A stretch of 64,000 bases of DNA from Bacteroidota bacterium (GTDB lineage: Bacteria > Bacteroidota > Bacteroidia > UKL13-3). Both the position numbers and the translations under genes were made by a program. The notes under the pieces were generated by a model. The model did no database searches. It was not told where the DNA came from and saw nothing but the letters and a program-made list of their open reading frames with translations. Of this stretch, positions 9,479 through 18,743 are shown one piece after another. The stretch lies in the NCBI GenBank assembly GCA_025359805.1, contig JANYDU010000028.1, forward strand, positions 1-64,000. Reading direction: 5' to 3'. The first letter of the stretch is position 1; each line of letters begins with the position of its first letter.

Positions 9479-10675
9479 ATGAAATCAACCTACATAATTG
9501 ATGCGGTAAGAACTCCCGTTGGGAAATATGCTGGAGCACTAAGTTCGGTGCGCCCAGATGATTTGGGGGCTATTGTTATAAAAGCGTTAATAGAGCGCAA
9601 TCCAAACATAGATGTAAATGCTATTGAAGATGTAATTTTTGGTGCGGCAAATCAAGCAGGCGAAGACAATAGAAACGTAGCTCGCATGGCTGCATTACTT
9701 GCAGGATTACCCGTAACTGTTGGAGGAAATACAGTAAATCGTTTATGCGCTTCAGGGTTGCAAGCTATTGTAGATGCAAGTAGAAGTATTATGGTTGGTG
9801 ACGGTGAAATTTATATCGCTGGTGGAACAGAAAGCATGACTCGTGCTCCGTTTGTGATGCTAAAATCGGATAGTGCTTTTAGCCGAAATCATGAGATGAG
9901 TGATACCACTATTGGATGGCGCTTTACCAATAAAAAATTAGCCGAATTATATTATCCATACACCATGGGCGAAACAGCAGAGAATGTTGCAGAGCGATGG
10001 AAAATATCAAGGCAAGAACAAGATGCTTTTGCGGTTTCATCACAAGAAAAATATATTGCCGCACATGCTGCTAATAAATTTGCAGAAGAAATGATTCCCG
10101 TTTTTATTCCACAAAAAAAGGGGGATGCAATACGTTTTGATAAGGATGAACATCCTCGTAAAACAACCATTGAAGATTTGGCAAAATTAAAACCGGCATT
10201 TAGAAAAGATGGAAGTGTAACTGCGGGAAATTCAAGTGGGGTAAATGATGGTGCAGCAGCATTAATCTTAGCTTATGAAGATGCGGTAAAAAAATATAAT
10301 TTAAAACCAATTGCAAGAGTTGTTTCCAGAGGTGTTGCAGGAGTTGATCCTGCTATTATGGGAATGGGGCCAGTGCCCGCCACACAAAAAGCTGTGGAAC
10401 GTGCAGGTTTAAAAATGAGTGATATTGGTTTGTTTGAATTAAACGAAGCCTTCGCTTCGCAAAGCATTGCTTGTATGCGTGAGTTAGCGATTGACCCTGC
10501 CATCGTAAACGTTAATGGAGGAGCTATTGCCATTGGTCATCCGCTTGGATGCAGTGGTGCACGCATTAGCACAACGCTTATACACGAAATGCAAAAACGT
10601 AATGTGCGCTATGGTGTGGCTACCATGTGTATTGGTGTTGGGCAAGGCGTTGCGGTGGTGTTTGAAAGGGTTTAA
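9479..10675 (+). CDS. acetyl-CoA C-acyltransferase, 3-oxoadipyl-CoA thiolase type
   Basis: A 398-residue thiolase that cleaves a 3-oxoacyl-CoA with CoA. I start at the ATG at 9479 (MKSTYIIDAVRTP); an upstream TTG would overlap the promoter-like TACATTTG at 9413-9420. The acylated cysteine is in NRLCASG (Cys90), with GGAIAIGHPLGCSGAR and CIGVGQG supplying the His and second Cys. The segments DVIFGAANQAGEDNRNVAR and DTTIGWRF resemble PaaJ/PcaF (3-oxoadipyl-CoA thiolase) more than general FadA. It stands alone, without paa genes or a FadB partner nearby, so the physiological substrate is uncertain. Confidence 0.85.
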   Translation: MKSTYIIDAVRTPVGKYAGALSSVRPDDLGAIVIKALIERNPNIDVNAIEDVIFGAANQAGEDNRNVARMAALLAGLPVTVGGNTVNRLCASGLQAIVDASRSIMVGDGEIYIAGGTESMTRAPFVMLKSDSAFSRNHEMSDTTIGWRFTNKKLAELYYPYTMGETAENVAERWKISRQEQDAFAVSSQEKYIAAHAANKFAEEMIPVFIPQKKGDAIRFDKDEHPRKTTIEDLAKLKPAFRKDGSVTAGNSSGVNDGAAALILAYEDAVKKYNLKPIARVVSRGVAGVDPAIMGMGPVPATQKAVERAGLKMSDIGLFELNEAFASQSIACMRELAIDPAIVNVNGGAIAIGHPLGCSGARISTTLIHEMQKRNVRYGVATMCIGVGQGVAVVFERV

Positions 10676-10876
10676 AATTTCAGATTGTTATGCCGAACGG
10701 AGTTGAGACATTGCCTATTTAAACCTTGTGCTAATATAAAATCCGTTAACACGCAGCCTTAGTGTTCTTTTTGGTTAATAAACATTCATAAATTTTACCA
10801 CAGAGTGCACAAAAAAAATTCACAAAGAACACAGAGATCTTTATTCAAAACCAAACCTTTTATCGGCTGATTTCAT
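10676..10876. other. non-coding spacer with degenerate repeat-like sequence
   Basis: A gap between the thiolase and the Fic regulatory region with no plausible gene. It contains a stretch reading ATGCCGAACGGAGTTGAG (10690-10707) and another rich in CACAGAG/CACAAAGAACACAGAG-type words (10801-10842). Both resemble degenerate intergenic repeats I have seen in other genomes, but only one copy of each is present here, so repeat status cannot be shown from this window. Confidence 0.3.
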
Positions 10877-10904
10877 CTGCAACTATAAAATTTTATATTC
10901 GCAA
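10877..10904. promoter_or_regulatory. operator-like palindrome A upstream of fic
   Basis: A 28-bp imperfect palindrome with arms TGCAACTATAAAA and TTTTATATTCGCA. Exactly 40 bp downstream is a second copy of the same form (site B) and a third lies just after the fic gene (site C). Shared features are a TGCrA outer half-site, TATAA inner half-site and AT-rich centre. It is probably the binding site of a dimeric regulator. Confidence 0.6.
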
Positions 10905-10916
10905 TAAATGCATTAA

Positions 10917-10944
10917 CTGCAATTATAAATAATTATATTCGCAG
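10917..10944. promoter_or_regulatory. operator-like palindrome B overlapping the fic promoter
   Basis: The second 28-bp palindrome: CTGCAATTATAAAT then AATTATATTCGCAG. It ends 18 bp before the fic ATG. It contains TATATTCG (10934-10941), which matches the local -7 form TAnnTTYG, so a protein bound here would block transcription of fic. The 40-bp offset from site A is close to four helical turns. Confidence 0.62.
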
Positions 10945-10962
10945 CAGTGTAAACACAAAATC

Positions 10963-12099
10963 ATGGAAATCACACGTTTTAAATCTGGTAAAAATATCAA
11001 ACAATATGGTTATTCAAGTTTCTCGCCAGAGCTTGTAAATCATGAGTGGTTGGTGAATGATGCAAAGTTAAATCGATTGCTAAATGATGCCACAAGAAAG
11101 CTTGGTGAACTAGATGCGTTTTCATCTATGATTCCTGATGTTAACTTTTTTGTAAAGATGCACATTACCAAAGAAGCCACACAAAGCAGCAAAATTGAAG
11201 GCACACGAACCAGCATCGAAGAAGCCATTCAGCATGAAGAATATATTGCTCCCGAAAAACGTGACGACTGGCAGGAAGTTCATAATTATATTAATGCGAT
11301 GAATTTTGCAATTACACAATTGGACAAACTTCCGTTAAGCAACAGGTTGATGAAACAAACGCATAAAAAATTGCTGTACGGTGTGAGAGGAAAACATAAA
11401 TCTCCAGGAGAATTTCGCTCTTCGCAAAACTGGATTGGTGGAGCATCGTTAAAGGATGCAACATTTATTCCTCCACATCATACTGAGGTTTTAGATTTGA
11501 TGAGCAATCTCGAAAAATTTTTGAACAATGATGAATTGCATACACCACCGCTTATTAAAATTGGCATTGCGCATTATCAGTTTGAAACCATTCATCCATT
11601 TCTTGATGGTAATGGAAGATTGGGAAGATTGCTGATTACACTTTTTTTAGTAAGCAATGATATTTTAAAAAAGCCGGCATTATATCTCTCTGATTTTTTT
11701 GAACGTAACCGAACAATTTATTATGATAATCTCACTGCCGTGCGAACAAAAAGTAATTTGTTACAATGGCTCACATTTTTTTTAACAGGAGTTTTGGAAG
11801 CTGCCGAAAATTCAATTCAAACGTTTCATGCAATTATTAAACTAAGAAAAGATGTGGAAGAAAAAAGAATTATCAAACTCGGTAAACGCGTTCCGCTTGC
11901 AATGGATTTGATGCAGTATTTATATGCCAAACCAATTGTGGATGCACCAGAAATTGCAACAGTTTTAAATGTGAATATTTCTACAGCACATCGGTTAATT
12001 CAGGATTTAGAGACGTTGAAAATTCTTAAAGAACAAACTGGATTTAAACGAAATCGTATTTTTGTTTTTAAACAATATTTAGATTTGTTCAACAAATAA
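10963..12099 (+). CDS. Fic family protein with C-terminal winged helix
   Basis: A 378-residue Fic (filamentation induced by cAMP) protein; the fold usually transfers AMP from ATP to hydroxyl side chains of target proteins. The active-site motif HPFLDGNGRLGR is intact at residues 211-222. An N-terminal inhibitory helix is marked by SSKIEG (75-80), matching (S/T)xxxE(G/N), so it is a class II (self-inhibited) Fic protein. The C-terminal ~80 residues (APEIATVLNVNISTAHRLI onward) look like a winged helix-turn-helix. Palindromes lie on both sides of the gene, one over the promoter, so autoregulation is plausible. No separate antitoxin gene is adjacent. The target is unknown. Confidence 0.9.
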   Translation: MEITRFKSGKNIKQYGYSSFSPELVNHEWLVNDAKLNRLLNDATRKLGELDAFSSMIPDVNFFVKMHITKEATQSSKIEGTRTSIEEAIQHEEYIAPEKRDDWQEVHNYINAMNFAITQLDKLPLSNRLMKQTHKKLLYGVRGKHKSPGEFRSSQNWIGGASLKDATFIPPHHTEVLDLMSNLEKFLNNDELHTPPLIKIGIAHYQFETIHPFLDGNGRLGRLLITLFLVSNDILKKPALYLSDFFERNRTIYYDNLTAVRTKSNLLQWLTFFLTGVLEAAENSIQTFHAIIKLRKDVEEKRIIKLGKRVPLAMDLMQYLYAKPIVDAPEIATVLNVNISTAHRLIQDLETLKILKEQTGFKRNRIFVFKQYLDLFNK

Positions 12100-12112
12100 T
12101 ATACTTTTTCAT

Positions 12113-12140
12113 CTGCACATATAGGTTTTTATAATTGCAG
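12113..12140. promoter_or_regulatory. operator-like palindrome C downstream of fic
   Basis: The third 28-bp copy: CTGCACATATAGG then TTTTTATAATTGCAG, 14 bp after the fic stop. Its outer arms are perfect (CTGCA/TGCAG), as are the TATA inner half-sites. Its right half is also the left arm of a perfect 32-bp palindrome (12131-12162). Confidence 0.55.
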
Positions 12141-12162
12141 TTAATTAATTAACTGCAATTAT
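12131..12162. repeat. perfect 32-bp palindrome after fic
   Basis: The two 16-base arms are ATAATTGCAGTTAATT and AATTAACTGCAATTAT and are exact reverse complements. It is formed by the right half of site C and an inverted copy of the same TGCAATTAT half-site, so it adds a fourth, partial regulator site (from 12153). It is AT-rich and lacks a following T-run, so a terminator is less likely than a protein-binding site. Confidence 0.6.
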
Positions 12163-12312
12163 GGATTACTGCATAAATGAAGAGTTTCGTAAACACACTA
12201 TTGGGATAATTGAAGAGGAAAAACGAATATTACTAAACTTTGGTATTCTTTATTAATTTGACTTTATTTTATCATATAAAAATATAAGTTTGACCAAATA
12301 AAAAAGCTCAAT

Positions 12313-13308
12313 ATGAAAATATTTTTCACGCTATCGTTTACCGTTTTTATTTCATCATTCATCATTGCTCAACCAACAATAACTTCAAATGTATTACCCG
12401 TAAAAGGCGATACCATTTTAATGTCGCTCGACTCCACACTTGTACCTGCTGGAGCAAACGGAGCAAATGTTACATGGGATTTTTCAACATCATTGCATCA
12501 AGATATTTTGATTGAGAGAATTTATCTTGATCCAACAAATACTGCATACAGTTCCAAATTCCCAAACGCTAAACTTTGCCGTACCGATGGAATAGGTGCA
12601 GTATATTCTTATTGGGACAATTCAAATAGTTCAAAATCCGTTTACTACGGTTTTGTTGAGCCCAATGTATACGATCAAAACTATAATAACTTACCGCTTA
12701 GCTATTATAAATTTCCAATAAATTATAATGATGTTTTTGTTGATAGTTTATCGGCAATAACTAATCCTGGTGGCATTGTTGGGCCTGGTAAATATTATTT
12801 TAATGCTGACGGTTGGGGAACATTAAAACTACCCCATAAAACAGTTGGCAATGTGTTGCGAACTAAATCTGTAATTTATATTGGCGATTCAAGTCCTTCT
12901 ATAAATTCATATTCAATCACAACCGAATATGCTTGGTATCAGCCCTCAAAAAAAGAACCATTATTGGTAATTAGCTCTGTAATTATAAATCATACTTTAC
13001 ACAGAAAATTTGTGATTTATGATAATGGTACAAGCACAGGAATAAACGAAAGTGTACCTTCAGAAATTATAAAACTATTTCCAAATCCCGTTTCTGATCT
13101 ATTAACAATTCGTATTGATGGAACCAATGTTAAAAAGGATTGCGTAGTTTCTGTTTTTGACATCACAGGTAAAATGCAAAAAACTTTTATCGTGAATAAA
13201 TCAACCCCATTATTTCAAATTGATATGAGTGATTTACCAAAAGGAATATATTTTGTAAATATGCTTTTGAATGATAAACTACTTCAACAAAAAATAGTTA
13301 AAGAGTAA
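12313..13308 (+). CDS. T9SS type A sorting domain-containing secreted protein
   Basis: A 331-residue secreted protein. The signal peptide is MKIFFTLSFTVFISSFIIAQ. The C-terminal ~75 residues form a T9SS type A sorting domain (IKLFPNPVSDLLTI, VSVFDITGKMQKTF, LPKGIYFVNML, final QKIVKE). The middle is beta-rich, with many aromatic and Asn/Ser residues and no catalytic motif that I can see. A -7-like TAAGTTTG lies at 12285-12292. It is followed 40 bp later by truA. Confidence 0.8.
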   Translation: MKIFFTLSFTVFISSFIIAQPTITSNVLPVKGDTILMSLDSTLVPAGANGANVTWDFSTSLHQDILIERIYLDPTNTAYSSKFPNAKLCRTDGIGAVYSYWDNSNSSKSVYYGFVEPNVYDQNYNNLPLSYYKFPINYNDVFVDSLSAITNPGGIVGPGKYYFNADGWGTLKLPHKTVGNVLRTKSVIYIGDSSPSINSYSITTEYAWYQPSKKEPLLVISSVIINHTLHRKFVIYDNGTSTGINESVPSEIIKLFPNPVSDLLTIRIDGTNVKKDCVVSVFDITGKMQKTFIVNKSTPLFQIDMSDLPKGIYFVNMLLNDKLLQQKIVKE

Positions 13309-13348
13309 TTTAGTTTCAGCTATTTTATTCTCTTTTGTAATTTATCCT

Positions 13349-14074
13349 ATGCGCTATTTTATCCAACTTTCATATAAAGGAACACACTATCATGGCTGGC
13401 AAAGGCAGTTAAACGCTTCATCCGTGCAAGCTGAAATTGAAGATAAACTAAGTTTATTATTAGCAACAGAGATTGAAATTTTAGGCTGTGGAAGAACAGA
13501 TTCAGGTGTTCATGCCAAACAATATTTTGCGCATTTTAACCATGAAAAAGTGTTAGATAGTGATGTGCTTTTAATGCGATTAAATAAAGTTTTATCAAAA
13601 GATATTGCCATTCACGAAATAAAAAAAGTGAAGGATGATTTGCATGCTCGCTTTGATGCAAAACTTAGGGTGTATGAATATTGGATTACCCAAAGACCCA
13701 ATCCATTTTTAAACGAATATGCTTGGTATTTATATGGCAATGTAAATATTGATTTAATGAATAACGCTGCTAAACTCCTACTTACTCATCAAGATTTTGA
13801 ATGTTTTAGTAAAGTACATACTGATGTAAATACTTTTTTATGTGATATTACTTTTGCAAAATGGGAGCTTCAAAATGATAAGTTAGTTTTTACAATTAAA
13901 GCCAATCGGTTTTTGAGAAATATGGTGCGCGCCATTGTGGGCACTTTAATTGAGGTAGGGAAAAACAAAATGACCATCGAGCAGTTTAAAAATATTTTGG
14001 AAGGTAAAAATCGCAATGAAGCCGGACAATCAGCACCTGCGCATGGTTTATATTTAACCGAAGTGCAGTATTAA
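13349..14074 (+). CDS. truA: tRNA pseudouridine(38-40) synthase TruA
   Basis: A 241-residue enzyme that isomerises uridines 38-40 in the tRNA anticodon arm. The catalytic aspartate is in GCGRTDSGVHAKQYFAHF (residues ~47-64). Other family segments are SYKGTHYHGWQRQ near the N-terminus, HARFDAKLRVYEYWI in the centre, and ANRFLRNMVRAIVGTLIEVG near the C-terminus. The length is normal. Confidence 0.96.
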   Translation: MRYFIQLSYKGTHYHGWQRQLNASSVQAEIEDKLSLLLATEIEILGCGRTDSGVHAKQYFAHFNHEKVLDSDVLLMRLNKVLSKDIAIHEIKKVKDDLHARFDAKLRVYEYWITQRPNPFLNEYAWYLYGNVNIDLMNNAAKLLLTHQDFECFSKVHTDVNTFLCDITFAKWELQNDKLVFTIKANRFLRNMVRAIVGTLIEVGKNKMTIEQFKNILEGKNRNEAGQSAPAHGLYLTEVQY

Positions 14075-14106
14075 ATTTTATGATTATTGTAGGTTCAAAA
14101 ATCAAT

Positions 14107-14114
14107 TACTTTTG
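14107..14114 (+). promoter_or_regulatory. promoter -7 element for the ABC exporter
   Basis: TACTTTTG is a perfect match to the Bacteroidota -7 consensus TAnnTTTG and ends 8 bp before the ATG at 14123. A weak -33 (TTG, 14087-14089) lies 17 bp upstream of it. The closeness to the start codon implies a very short leader or initiation at a slightly different site. Confidence 0.45.
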
Positions 14115-14122
14115 CACACGCT

Positions 14123-15889
14123 ATGACCGAAAAAAAATTTAAAACGGGTTCTGCATTTGATTTCACTTTGCTAAAAAGAATTTACGCATTAGCCAAACCC
14201 TATAAATCAAAATTAATTACCGCTGTTGCACTTACCGTGTTGATGGCTTTTATGGGGCCTCTTCGTCCATATCTTATTCAATATACTATTGATAATTACA
14301 TTGCATTTAGTGATGCTCAAGGACTCATTAATATGAGTTTGTTTATTTTCGTTTTACTCATTTTTCAATCATTGATGCAAGTGTGGAGTACTGTGCTTTC
14401 AAATTTTTTAGCGCAAAATGTGATTAAAGATTTGCGTTTAAAAGTGTACTCTTATCTTACTGGATTAAGATTAAAATTTTATGACAAAACTCCTGTTGGT
14501 ACATTAGTAACCCGTACCGTTTCTGATATTGAAACCATAGCTGATGTATTTAGTGAAGGACTTATAAATATTACGGGTGATATTTTGCAAATCGTTTTTA
14601 TTCTCATCATGATGTTTTATTCAGATTGGAAATTATCGTTTGTGAGTTTATCAGTTTTGCCCATTTTATTATATGCAGGGTATCTATTTAAAGAAAAAGT
14701 ACGCATCTCTTTTGAAGAAGTAAGAACACAGGTGGCAAAGCTGAATACCTTTGTTCAGGAGCATATTCAAGGAATGCAAATCGTTCAAATTTTTAATAGA
14801 GAAAACAAAGAACTTCACAAATTTAAACTCATCAACAAAGAACATCGTGATGCAAATATTCAATCCGTGTTTTATTATTCTGTGTTTTTTCCTGTAGTAG
14901 AAATTATTGCCGCTATTTCAACTGCACTTATTGTTTGGTATGGCTCAAAAGGGGTAATGAGCCACGAAACCTCAATAGGAACTATGATTGCTTTTATCAT
15001 GTATATCAATTTATTTTTTCGTCCTATTCGTCAATTGGCAGATCGGTTTAATACACTTCAAATGGGGATGGTAGCATCTGAGCGTATATTTAAATTGATG
15101 GATGATAAAGAAAATTTGGAACCAACAGGAACAGAAAATTTGGAAAAAATTGAAGGCAATATTTCATTTAATAATGTATGGTTTGGTTATAATCCAAATG
15201 AGTATGTGTTGAAAGGAATTGATATAAAAGTAGAGAAAGGAAAAACAGTTGCGCTTGTTGGAGCAACTGGTGCAGGCAAATCATCCATCATCAATTTGTT
15301 AAGTAGGTTTTATGAAATTGAAAAAGGAACGATTACCATTGATGGAAAAAACTTATATAACTTAAATATAAAAAGTGTGCGAAAGCATATCTCTGTTGTT
15401 TTACAAGATGTGTTTTTGTTTAGCGGAAGTGTGATGGATAATATTCGATTATATAATAAAAATATTAGCGAGGAAAAAGTTGTTGAAACAGCAAAATTAT
15501 TAGGTGCACATGAGTTTATAAAACGACTACCAAATGCCTATAATCAAGATGTGCATGAACGTGGGGCAACATTATCGGTAGGGCAACGGCAATTGATTTC
15601 ATTTGTGAGAGCCATGGTTATAAATCCTGCGGTTTTAATTTTAGATGAAGCAACATCATCCGTTGATAATGAAACAGAAAGTGTAATTCAAGGGGCTATT
15701 CAAAAAATGATGCATGGCAGAACTTCCATTGTTATTGCCCACAGACTTTCCACTATACAATATGCCGATGAAATTATTGTATTAGAAAAGGGAGAAATCG
15801 TGGAACGAGGAACCCATGCCGAATTGATAAAAAAAGAAGGGTATTATAAAAGATTATACGACCTTCAGTTTTCGGTTACAGCCGCATAA
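14123..15889 (+). CDS. ABC transporter, permease fused to ATPase (exporter type)
   Basis: A 588-residue half-transporter of the MsbA/MDR type. The N-terminal ~320 residues carry six predicted transmembrane helices. The ATPase domain has Walker A GATGAGKSS (near 379-387), Q-loop VLQDVFLFSG, signature LSVGQRQL (near 483), Walker B AVLILDEATSSVD (~505) and the switch IVIAHRLSTI. It would act as a homodimer in the inner membrane exporting a lipid, drug or peptide; nothing nearby fixes the substrate. The TPR gene downstream begins 28 bp later. Confidence 0.93.
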   Translation: MTEKKFKTGSAFDFTLLKRIYALAKPYKSKLITAVALTVLMAFMGPLRPYLIQYTIDNYIAFSDAQGLINMSLFIFVLLIFQSLMQVWSTVLSNFLAQNVIKDLRLKVYSYLTGLRLKFYDKTPVGTLVTRTVSDIETIADVFSEGLINITGDILQIVFILIMMFYSDWKLSFVSLSVLPILLYAGYLFKEKVRISFEEVRTQVAKLNTFVQEHIQGMQIVQIFNRENKELHKFKLINKEHRDANIQSVFYYSVFFPVVEIIAAISTALIVWYGSKGVMSHETSIGTMIAFIMYINLFFRPIRQLADRFNTLQMGMVASERIFKLMDDKENLEPTGTENLEKIEGNISFNNVWFGYNPNEYVLKGIDIKVEKGKTVALVGATGAGKSSIINLLSRFYEIEKGTITIDGKNLYNLNIKSVRKHISVVLQDVFLFSGSVMDNIRLYNKNISEEKVVETAKLLGAHEFIKRLPNAYNQDVHERGATLSVGQRQLISFVRAMVINPAVLILDEATSSVDNETESVIQGAIQKMMHGRTSIVIAHRLSTIQYADEIIVLEKGEIVERGTHAELIKKEGYYKRLYDLQFSVTAA

Positions 15890-15917
15890 TTTGTTAGCAC
15901 GTTGAAATTAAATAGCT

Positions 15918-17225
15918 TTGTTTAAATCATTCATCTACTTGAAAAATTTTCTTTGTATTATTTTTTTATGTTGCTATCAAATTTCGCAGGCTCAACATGC
16001 CACAATTGTTGATAGTCTTGTTGCATTAATTGGAAAGGGAAAAGATACATCAAAAGTAAACACCTACAATTTATTAGCTTGGGAATACAGAAACTCCGAC
16101 CTTAATAAAACAGACAGCTTTGCTAACCTTGCCATTGATTTAGCAATGAAAAAAAACTTTTATAAAGGATTAGGAAAAGCATACATCAACAAAGGGTTAG
16201 TTTATAAAAATGCCTGCGATTATGCTGCTGCACTTCAAACCTACAGATGGGCATTAGTAAATTTTGTAAAGGCAAATGATAAGTCTGGATTCTCATCAGT
16301 ATATAATAATGTGGCGAGCGTATATTATTTGCAAAGCAGTTATACTAAAGCGCAGTATTATTATTTTCAATCCTTAAATATTTCTGAAGAATTAAAGGAT
16401 CAAATGGGCATTGCCAAAACACTTAATAATATAGGCGTGGTATATATGGAGCAACAGCAATTTGAAAAAGCTATTCAATATTTTAAACGAGCCTATTCTA
16501 TTCTATTAAAAATTGATGTGAATGAAGCAGCCGACTGTTTAAATAATATTGGAAGTGTTTATCAATACAAAGGAGATACAGCTCAAGCACTCAACAATTA
16601 TAAAGAGAGTTTAGCCATCAATAAAAAAATTGGCGATAAAAAAGATGTTTCATCCGTGCTTAATAATATTGGTTATATGTATTATGAAATTGGCGATTAT
16701 AAACAAGCGCTTGATCATTATCATCAATCATTAAAAATAGACGAAGAACTTGCCGACATCAGATCTATGAGTGCCAGCTATGGAAATATTTCTAACTGTT
16801 ATATCAAACTTAAAATGCTGCACGCTGCTTCAAAATATGCAGAACAAATTTTATCCGTAGCAAAAACACATAACATCAGAACCGATATTACTGATGCCTA
16901 TAAAATGCTAAATGAGATTGAAGAAGAAAATGGAAATTATAAACAGGCGCTCATTTATCATAAATTATACAAAGCCTATAATGATAGTGTTTTCAACGAC
17001 CAAAACAATAACGTACAAGCACAATTGGAAGCAAGATATTTGAAAGAAAAAACAGAAAAAGAAAAACTCATCAATACCAAAGAAGGAGAAATGAGCATTT
17101 TTAAAGCCAAGGAAAAAGACAAAGAAGTGTCTCAATACATTTTATTGATAGGAATGGTATTACTATTATTTGTGCTAGTTATTTACGTGGTTTTTTTCTT
17201 ATTGAGAAAGAATAAATATTCTTAA
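15918..17225 (+). CDS. secreted/membrane-anchored TPR protein
   Basis: A 435-residue protein starting at TTG (15918), which gives a signal peptide ending near CCYQISQAQ. At least six tetratricopeptide repeats follow (for example YNNVASVYYLQSSYTKAQYYY, LNNIGVVYMEQQQFEKAIQYF, LNNIGYMYYEIGDYKQALDHY), then a coiled-coil-like charged stretch and one transmembrane helix near residues 404-428. This is the sensor architecture of Bacteroidota TPR histidine kinases or LuxR-type regulators, but the protein stops just after the helix (LLRKNKYS), so no output domain is present. It could be a stand-alone scaffold or a partner of a separate kinase. Confidence 0.8.
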   Translation: MFKSFIYLKNFLCIIFLCCYQISQAQHATIVDSLVALIGKGKDTSKVNTYNLLAWEYRNSDLNKTDSFANLAIDLAMKKNFYKGLGKAYINKGLVYKNACDYAAALQTYRWALVNFVKANDKSGFSSVYNNVASVYYLQSSYTKAQYYYFQSLNISEELKDQMGIAKTLNNIGVVYMEQQQFEKAIQYFKRAYSILLKIDVNEAADCLNNIGSVYQYKGDTAQALNNYKESLAINKKIGDKKDVSSVLNNIGYMYYEIGDYKQALDHYHQSLKIDEELADIRSMSASYGNISNCYIKLKMLHAASKYAEQILSVAKTHNIRTDITDAYKMLNEIEEENGNYKQALIYHKLYKAYNDSVFNDQNNNVQAQLEARYLKEKTEKEKLINTKEGEMSIFKAKEKDKEVSQYILLIGMVLLLFVLVIYVVFFLLRKNKYS

Positions 17226-17309
17226 TTTATAACTCAATTTTTTTAAGCGTTTTTTATTTAAAAAATAGCATATTTGCCCCTCTAACAAACAAACAAAATA
17301 TTTATAAAA

Positions 17310-18194
17310 ATGGCAGTATTAGTAGATAAAAATTCAAAAGTAATTGTACAAGGTTTTACAGGCAGCGAAGGGAGTTTTCATGCTCAACAAATGATTGAGT
17401 ACGGAACAAATTTAGTAGGTGGAGTTACACCTGGTAAAGGCGGGCAAATACATTTAGACAAACCCGTTTTTAACACCGTTAAAGATGCAGTAGATAAAGC
17501 AGGAGCAAATGTTTCTATCATTTTTGTACCTCCTGCATTTGCAGCTGATGCCATTATGGAAGCTGCTGATGCTGGTATAAAAGTAATCGTTTGTATCACA
17601 GAAGGCATTCCTGTAAAGGATATGATTCCTGTAAAAGAATATATTAAAAGCAGAGATTGTAAATTGATAGGTCCAAATTGTCCAGGTGTTATTACTCCAG
17701 GGCAAGCCAAAGTTGGAATCATGCCTGGTTTTGTTTTTAAAGAAGGAAGAATCGGTATTGTATCAAAATCTGGAACACTTACTTACGAAGCTGCTGATCA
17801 AATTGTAAAAGCTGGTTTAGGCGTTTCTACTGCTATTGGAATTGGTGGTGACCCAATTATTGGAACCCCAACAAAAGATGCTGTTGAATTATTAATGAAC
17901 GACCCCGAAACAGATGCCATTGTGATGATAGGTGAAATTGGCGGAAGCTATGAAGCTGACGCAGCGCGTTGGATTAAAGCAAACGGAAATAAAAAACCTG
18001 TTGTAGGATTTATTGCCGGACAAACGGCTCCTGCAGGAAGAAGAATGGGACATGCGGGTGCAATTATTGGTGGCAAAGATGATACAGCAGCAGCTAAAAT
18101 GGCAATCATGCGTGAATGTGGTTTGCATGTTGTTGAATCTCCTGCAGAAATAGGGTCAGCAATGGTTTTGGCATTGAATGCTAAATCAAACTAA
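17310..18194 (+). CDS. sucD: succinate--CoA ligase subunit alpha
   Basis: A 294-residue TCA-cycle enzyme subunit that, with SucC, makes ATP or GTP from succinyl-CoA. The CoA-binding Rossmann region shows [16 protein letters not shown] and [20 protein letters not shown] is in the centre. The phospho-histidine is in [13 protein letters not shown] (about residue 247). sucC is not adjacent, as is common in Bacteroidota. A strong bidirectional terminator follows. Confidence 0.97.
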   Translation: MAVLVDKNSKVIVQGFTGSEGSFHAQQMIEYGTNLVGGVTPGKGGQIHLDKPVFNTVKDAVDKAGANVSIIFVPPAFAADAIMEAADAGIKVIVCITEGIPVKDMIPVKEYIKSRDCKLIGPNCPGVITPGQAKVGIMPGFVFKEGRIGIVSKSGTLTYEAADQIVKAGLGVSTAIGIGGDPIIGTPTKDAVELLMNDPETDAIVMIGEIGGSYEADAARWIKANGNKKPVVGFIAGQTAPAGRRMGHAGAIIGGKDDTAAAKMAIMRECGLHVVESPAEIGSAMVLALNAKSN

Positions 18195-18211
18195 TAAATT
18201 TTTTTTTACAT

Positions 18212-18248
18212 AAAAAATCCCGCTTTGAGTTTCAAAGCGGGATTTTTT
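18212..18248. terminator. bidirectional terminator between sucD and ndk
   Basis: Stem arms AAAAAATCCCGCTTTGA and its reverse complement surround a short loop near 18228-18232. A-runs precede and T-runs follow on both strands, so it can end both sucD (plus) and ndk (minus) transcripts. Confidence 0.9.
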
Positions 18249-18267
18249 GTTATTATATAATACGTAG

Positions 18268-18687
18268 TTAAAACCTTTCAAAGGCAGTAAAGAAGAAGCT
18301 AGCTTCATTAGCTGCATTCTCATCACTATCCGAACCATGAACAGCATTGGCATCAATTGATTTTGCATATAAATTACGAATTGTACCAGGAGTTGCTTTT
18401 GTTGGATCTGTTGCACCAATTACATCTCTAAAATCAGCAACTGCGTTCTCTTTTTCAAGCACTGCGGCCACTATTGGTCCTGATGTCATAAAACTTACTA
18501 AGTCTTTAAAAAATGGCCGTTCTCTATGAATACCATAAAACTCTCCCGCTTTTTCTTCGCTTAGTTTGGTGTATTTCATCGCAACAATTTTAAATCCTTT
18601 GCCAATGATATGATCTATGATTTTTCCTATATGTCCGTTGGCTACTGCATCGGGCTTAATCATTGTAAATGTTAATTTTCCGCTCAT
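18268..18687 (-). CDS. ndk: nucleoside diphosphate kinase
   Basis: A 139-residue enzyme that balances NTP pools through a phosphohistidine intermediate. The active-site histidine is in [12 protein letters not shown] (His117). The N-terminus [20 protein letters not shown] and the [13 protein letters not shown] segments match the family. It has its own promoter-like elements upstream (18712-18743) and ends at the shared terminator. Confidence 0.97.
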   Translation of the reverse strand: MSGKLTFTMIKPDAVANGHIGKIIDHIIGKGFKIVAMKYTKLSEEKAGEFYGIHRERPFFKDLVSFMTSGPIVAAVLEKENAVADFRDVIGATDPTKATPGTIRNLYAKSIDANAVHGSDSDENAANEASFFFTAFERF

Positions 18688-18711
18688 GTTATTTTTAAAT
18701 ATTTAGGGCTG

Positions 18712-18743
18712 CGAAAATAGGACATTGGTTTTGACATATACAA
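18712..18743 (-). promoter_or_regulatory. ndk promoter
   Basis: On the minus strand: -33 TTG (forward 18741-18743), 21 bp, then TATTTTCG (forward 18712-18719). This fits the Bacteroidota layout, with TTCG replacing TTTG in the -7 element. The ndk ATG is 25 bp downstream. Confidence 0.55.

Noticed and set aside
12161..12256. A 31-codon ATG frame after the fic gene (MDYCINEEF...)
   Set aside because: Its ATG lies inside the palindrome, it has no recognisable domain and no clear ribosome binding site. It could be chance; an antitoxin role cannot be supported.
18186..18419. Frame overlapping the sucD terminator and the ndk 3' end
   Set aside because: It crosses an intrinsic terminator and overlaps ndk in another frame; shadow of ndk.
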